In this document: positions 61,915-64,000 of the stretch, piece after piece
How the letters are laid out: every line of letters starts with the position of its first letter
Position numbering within the stretch: position 1 is the stretch's first letter
From: TMP-86 sp044226865
GTDB taxonomy: Bacteria > Pseudomonadota > Gammaproteobacteria > Steroidobacterales > Steroidobacteraceae
Assembly (NCBI GenBank): GCA_044226865.1
Contig: JBGAGE010000003.1
Span: forward strand, 186,001-250,000
Direction: 5' to 3'
DNA: 64,000 nt
Notes under the pieces: generated by a model
What the model saw: only the letters and a program-made list of their open reading frames with translations
What the model was told of the DNA's origin: nothing
The model's database searches: none
Made by a program: the position numbers and the translations under genes

Positions 61915-62766
61915 GGATTCAGCCGCGTATCGCTGCGCATATTCCTTCATGTGCTCGTAAACGCCCGCCACGTCGGCAATGTAGTAGCTGCGGCCATCCA
62001 CCGTCAGCTTGCGACAGGCAGTCGAGTTCCTGGATTCGAGAAAATCTGCGCCCGGAGTGTCACGCATGACCTCGCTGCGATGCACCCGGGTGTTGACCGT
62101 CACGATTTCACCCGATGACGTAAGGCAACGGCCGGGCAGCGCTATCGCGCTGTAGACCTTCTCGACGTACCCCGGCACGGCGTCTTCGCCACAATGAATG
62201 CATGACAGGCGCGAAGTGCCAAGGCCGATGGCCTTGGCATTGCGCAAGGTCAGCAACTTGGCATAGGGGCTATGCGCATCATACGGCGTTGAGGACAGCT
62301 CGTGCCCCGTTGTGAGAAAGTCGCGGTTCCGCCCCCAGGCTGCCATTGCCTTGATCGGGTGAATGCTGACGCGCACGCCGGACATCTTCGCAAACTCAGC
62401 ACCCAGGACACCTGTGGAAATCGGACTCGTCAACGGATCAAAGACCTTGTCTGCCGCCAACCACTCATCCCCATTGCCCGGATACACGGGCATGAGAATA
62501 TTGCCGTTCGCGCCGACGATGTCCTGGATGATTCCCACCGCGGCGGCCGGCGGAAAACCGGCTTTCAGCCTGCCAAATGAAGCATGCACCAGCACGGTAT
62601 CGTCGCGCTGCAGCCCCAATCCTTTCGTGAGTACGTCGCGATATGCCTGCTCACTGAGTTCTCCGTCGATCCGGGACGCTTCGGCGCGCCGTGCGTAACG
62701 CTTGAGGTTCTGGCGCATCGAGGGCGGCAGTGCTTGCTTGGCCAGTGTGCGAAGAAATTTTTTCAT
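61909..62766 (-). CDS. AAC(3)-family N-acetyltransferase-like protein
   Basis: A 285-residue protein with the antibiotic_NAT (AAC(3)) layout: DDTVLVHASFGRLKAGFPPA, GNILMPVYPGNGDEW, SPISTGVLGAEFAKMSGV and RVSIHPIKAMAAWG. Members in polysaccharide loci are thought to acetylate amino sugars rather than antibiotics. The ATG at 62766 overlaps the upstream stop (ATGA). Acetylation of an amino sugar fits the presence of an aminotransferase gene in the window (inference). Confidence 0.87.
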   Translation of the reverse strand: MKKFLRTLAKQALPPSMRQNLKRYARRAEASRIDGELSEQAYRDVLTKGLGLQRDDTVLVHASFGRLKAGFPPAAAVGIIQDIVGANGNILMPVYPGNGDEWLAADKVFDPLTSPISTGVLGAEFAKMSGVRVSIHPIKAMAAWGRNRDFLTTGHELSSTPYDAHSPYAKLLTLRNAKAIGLGTSRLSCIHCGEDAVPGYVEKVYSAIALPGRCLTSSGEIVTVNTRVHRSEVMRDTPGADFLESRNSTACRKLTVDGRSYYIADVAGVYEHMKEYAQRYAAESS

Positions 62767-63818
62767 GATTGAACCGACACGGGCGCAACGGTCTGACGCC
62801 ATTCATCATAACTTGAAAATTGCATCGGTGACCGTGCCACTGCCCACGTCAAAAAACTGTCGAATTCCCGCTCAGCCGCATCCGAGAAATTTTTTGTGTG
62901 GCCGATGGCGACGACTGGAACGGCGGCATTTTTGCTGGAACGACGCAACCAATCGTGAGTGACATCGATCAGGAGTTCGGCGGGCAATGCACAGAAATCG
63001 AGCATCGCCCGCCGGGAGTCCCACACTTTCTGCAGCAAATCCACGTAGCGGCTCAAACCACTGCGACGATTACGGTATGTTCCAACGCAGCCCGCGCAGA
63101 ACTCCCCCTCTTGGGCTCGCTGAAGTCGTGCACGAACGTGCCGCAGCGCATTGACCCTTCCCACTGCAATCGGTACCTCCAGGAAGCCATCGTTCCCGGC
63201 GCGGCACACGTCGTCATCCACCGGCCACCAATGCAACGCAGGGCACGAGCGGAAGTCGAACCATGACACCGCATCGGTACTACGTGCGCCGGGCGCGACA
63301 CTGGAGTCCATCGTAACGTTCAGTGACCGCAGGGCCTTCAAGGGCTCCCGCGAGGGTTGGATGCACCAGCCACCCGCCCGAAAAACACTGCCGTGACGGC
63401 TTTGCCGGCTGGAACCTGCCGCCTCCCTAAGCCACTGCAGGGCGGTGGTCAACATCGGGGCGAGCCGCACGGCGTCGATGTCGCCCGTCCGCCATTGAAG
63501 TTCATCGAGCACCCATTCCCCATCCTGCCATTGGGCACCGCTCCATTGCGGATGCAGATGCAATTGCAGTGAATGCCCGCGGTCGACCAGTTGCGCCAAT
63601 TGCGACTTCACAGCCATGATGGCCTCGTGCTGCATTCCGCTGCGCTCCATGGCGTCGAATTCCAGCGCTTCCACGAAAATCTCCAACCGCGCGCCGTGTC
63701 GCTCTGCCACGTCAGCCATGCGCTCCAGCGGTTTGGTCACGCAATCGACGACGTTGCCGCTGCCGTTGCCAAACAATTCGTAGTCGACGGTGAGGATCAG
63801 GTGTTCGACGGCGGGCAC
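62763..63818 (-). CDS. Polysaccharide-deacetylase-fold protein, divergent
   Basis: A 351-residue protein. HLILTVDYELFGNGSGNVVD and RMADVAERHGARLEIFVE near the N-terminus, and GHSLQLHLHPQWSGAQW with a His pair resemble the NodB-fold in uncharacterised polysaccharide-locus proteins; FRAGGWCIQPSREPL follows. The canonical TFDDG is replaced by TVDYELFG. The start is GTG at 63818, 2 bases after the preceding stop, with GGGGA about 8 bases upstream. Confidence 0.7.
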   Translation of the reverse strand: MPAVEHLILTVDYELFGNGSGNVVDCVTKPLERMADVAERHGARLEIFVEALEFDAMERSGMQHEAIMAVKSQLAQLVDRGHSLQLHLHPQWSGAQWQDGEWVLDELQWRTGDIDAVRLAPMLTTALQWLREAAGSSRQSRHGSVFRAGGWCIQPSREPLKALRSLNVTMDSSVAPGARSTDAVSWFDFRSCPALHWWPVDDDVCRAGNDGFLEVPIAVGRVNALRHVRARLQRAQEGEFCAGCVGTYRNRRSGLSRYVDLLQKVWDSRRAMLDFCALPAELLIDVTHDWLRRSSKNAAVPVVAIGHTKNFSDAAEREFDSFLTWAVARSPMQFSSYDEWRQTVAPVSVQS

Positions 63819-63820
63819 GG

Positions 63821-64000
63821 CTAGTTCCCCGAAGCAGCCGTCGCCATGTGCATCCAATCTTTCGGGGCGCGATCCATGGCAGACTCCGACATCAACAGAT
63901 CGTAGATAGAAAGCAATCGTCCGGCCACGACCTCAGCTTTGAAGAACCGTTGTGCGAACTTGCGGTTGTACTCGCCAATTTGGACGAGACGCGCCGGGTC
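63821..64000 (-). CDS. Glycosyltransferase family 4, C-terminal fragment (runs off window)
   Basis: Translation of the minus strand from the window end gives 59 codons and a TAG at 63821. It reads DPARLVQIGEYNRKFAQRFF, then KAEVVAGRLLSIYDLLM, the typical C-terminal helix pattern of family 4 glycosyltransferases. The N-terminal part lies beyond the window. Sits in the same operon as the deacetylase and acetyltransferase genes. Confidence 0.65.
   Translation of the reverse strand, partial: DPARLVQIGEYNRKFAQRFFKAEVVAGRLLSIYDLLMSESAMDRAPKDWMHMATAASGN

Noticed and set aside
1..64000. CRISPR arrays, insertion sequences, transposases, integrases and phage genes
   Set aside because: No regularly spaced repeats and no recognisable mobile-element genes were seen; the two tRNAs have no adjacent integrase or visible attachment-site duplication.
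1..64000. PEP-CTERM sorting signals
   Set aside because: No protein ends with a Pro-Glu-Pro motif, membrane helix and basic tail.

Overview
The window is a GC-rich (roughly 65%) proteobacterial chromosome segment, almost entirely devoted to making, exporting and decorating cell-surface polysaccharide. Several proteins look like families that accompany exosortase A (XrtA/PEP-CTERM) exopolysaccharide loci: a TIGR03006-like deacetylase, a TIGR03088-like glycosyltransferase, an EpsB-like (TIGR03013) phosphoglycosyl transferase and a hydrolase-1/2-like alpha/beta hydrolase. That combination, plus the high GC, suggests a beta- or gammaproteobacterium; the genus cannot be named from the sequence. 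The exosortase itself and PEP-CTERM substrates are not in the window.

Layout. 1-945: 3' part of a beta-helix protein. 961-13042: a minus-strand, tightly overlapping exopolysaccharide operon (deacetylase, flippase, GT4, deacetylase, O-antigen-ligase-like polymerase/ligase, methyltransferase, GT4, deacetylase, GT4, deacetylase-like protein, GT2, in transcription order). 13249-18180: a plus-strand six-gene operon encoding an HMG-CoA-synthase-like enzyme, a VanZ-like membrane protein, two half-size MaoC dehydratases, a GNAT-like protein and a CheR-type methyltransferase. 18218-19615: the EpsB-like initiating transferase. 19761-28749: minus-strand genes for a carrier protein, a GH2 glycosidase, a double alpha/beta hydrolase and an acyltransferase, then an acyl-CoA dehydrogenase, an amino acid:carrier-protein ligase and a DUF1839 protein. 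28924-32016: an Ig-repeat lipoprotein and a sugar aminotransferase. 32059-32248: tRNA-Glu and tRNA-Ala with a visible promoter.

32460-33549: a TauE/SafE permease and a remnant of an SGNH domain. 33557-40621: two paralogous membrane-anchored PQQ sugar dehydrogenase/cytochrome c proteins facing away from each other around a GT4 and a flippase. 40646-56526: a third flippase, FkbM methyltransferase, asparagine synthase, two alkaline-phosphatase-superfamily proteins with an oxidoreductase between them, two small membrane proteins, two GT4s, a GH1 glycosidase, a GT2 and a GMC oxidoreductase, all on minus. 56735-61893: plus-strand operon of two dolichyl-phosphate-mannose-synthase-like GT2s, a GT-C membrane transferase and a GT4. 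61909-64000: minus-strand AAC(3)-like acetyltransferase, deacetylase-like protein and a truncated GT4.

Working model (inference): sugars are assembled on a lipid by the EpsB-like enzyme and the GTs, flipped by Wzx-type proteins and polymerised by the O-antigen-ligase-like protein, while deacetylases, acyl- and methyltransferases, amidotransferase and carrier-protein enzymes decorate the glycan. The least familiar parts are the HMG-CoA-synthase/MaoC operon and the aminoacyl-carrier-protein module, either of which could supply an unusual acyl or aminoacyl substituent. Convergent gene pairs are repeatedly separated by short perfect hairpins that include stop codons.
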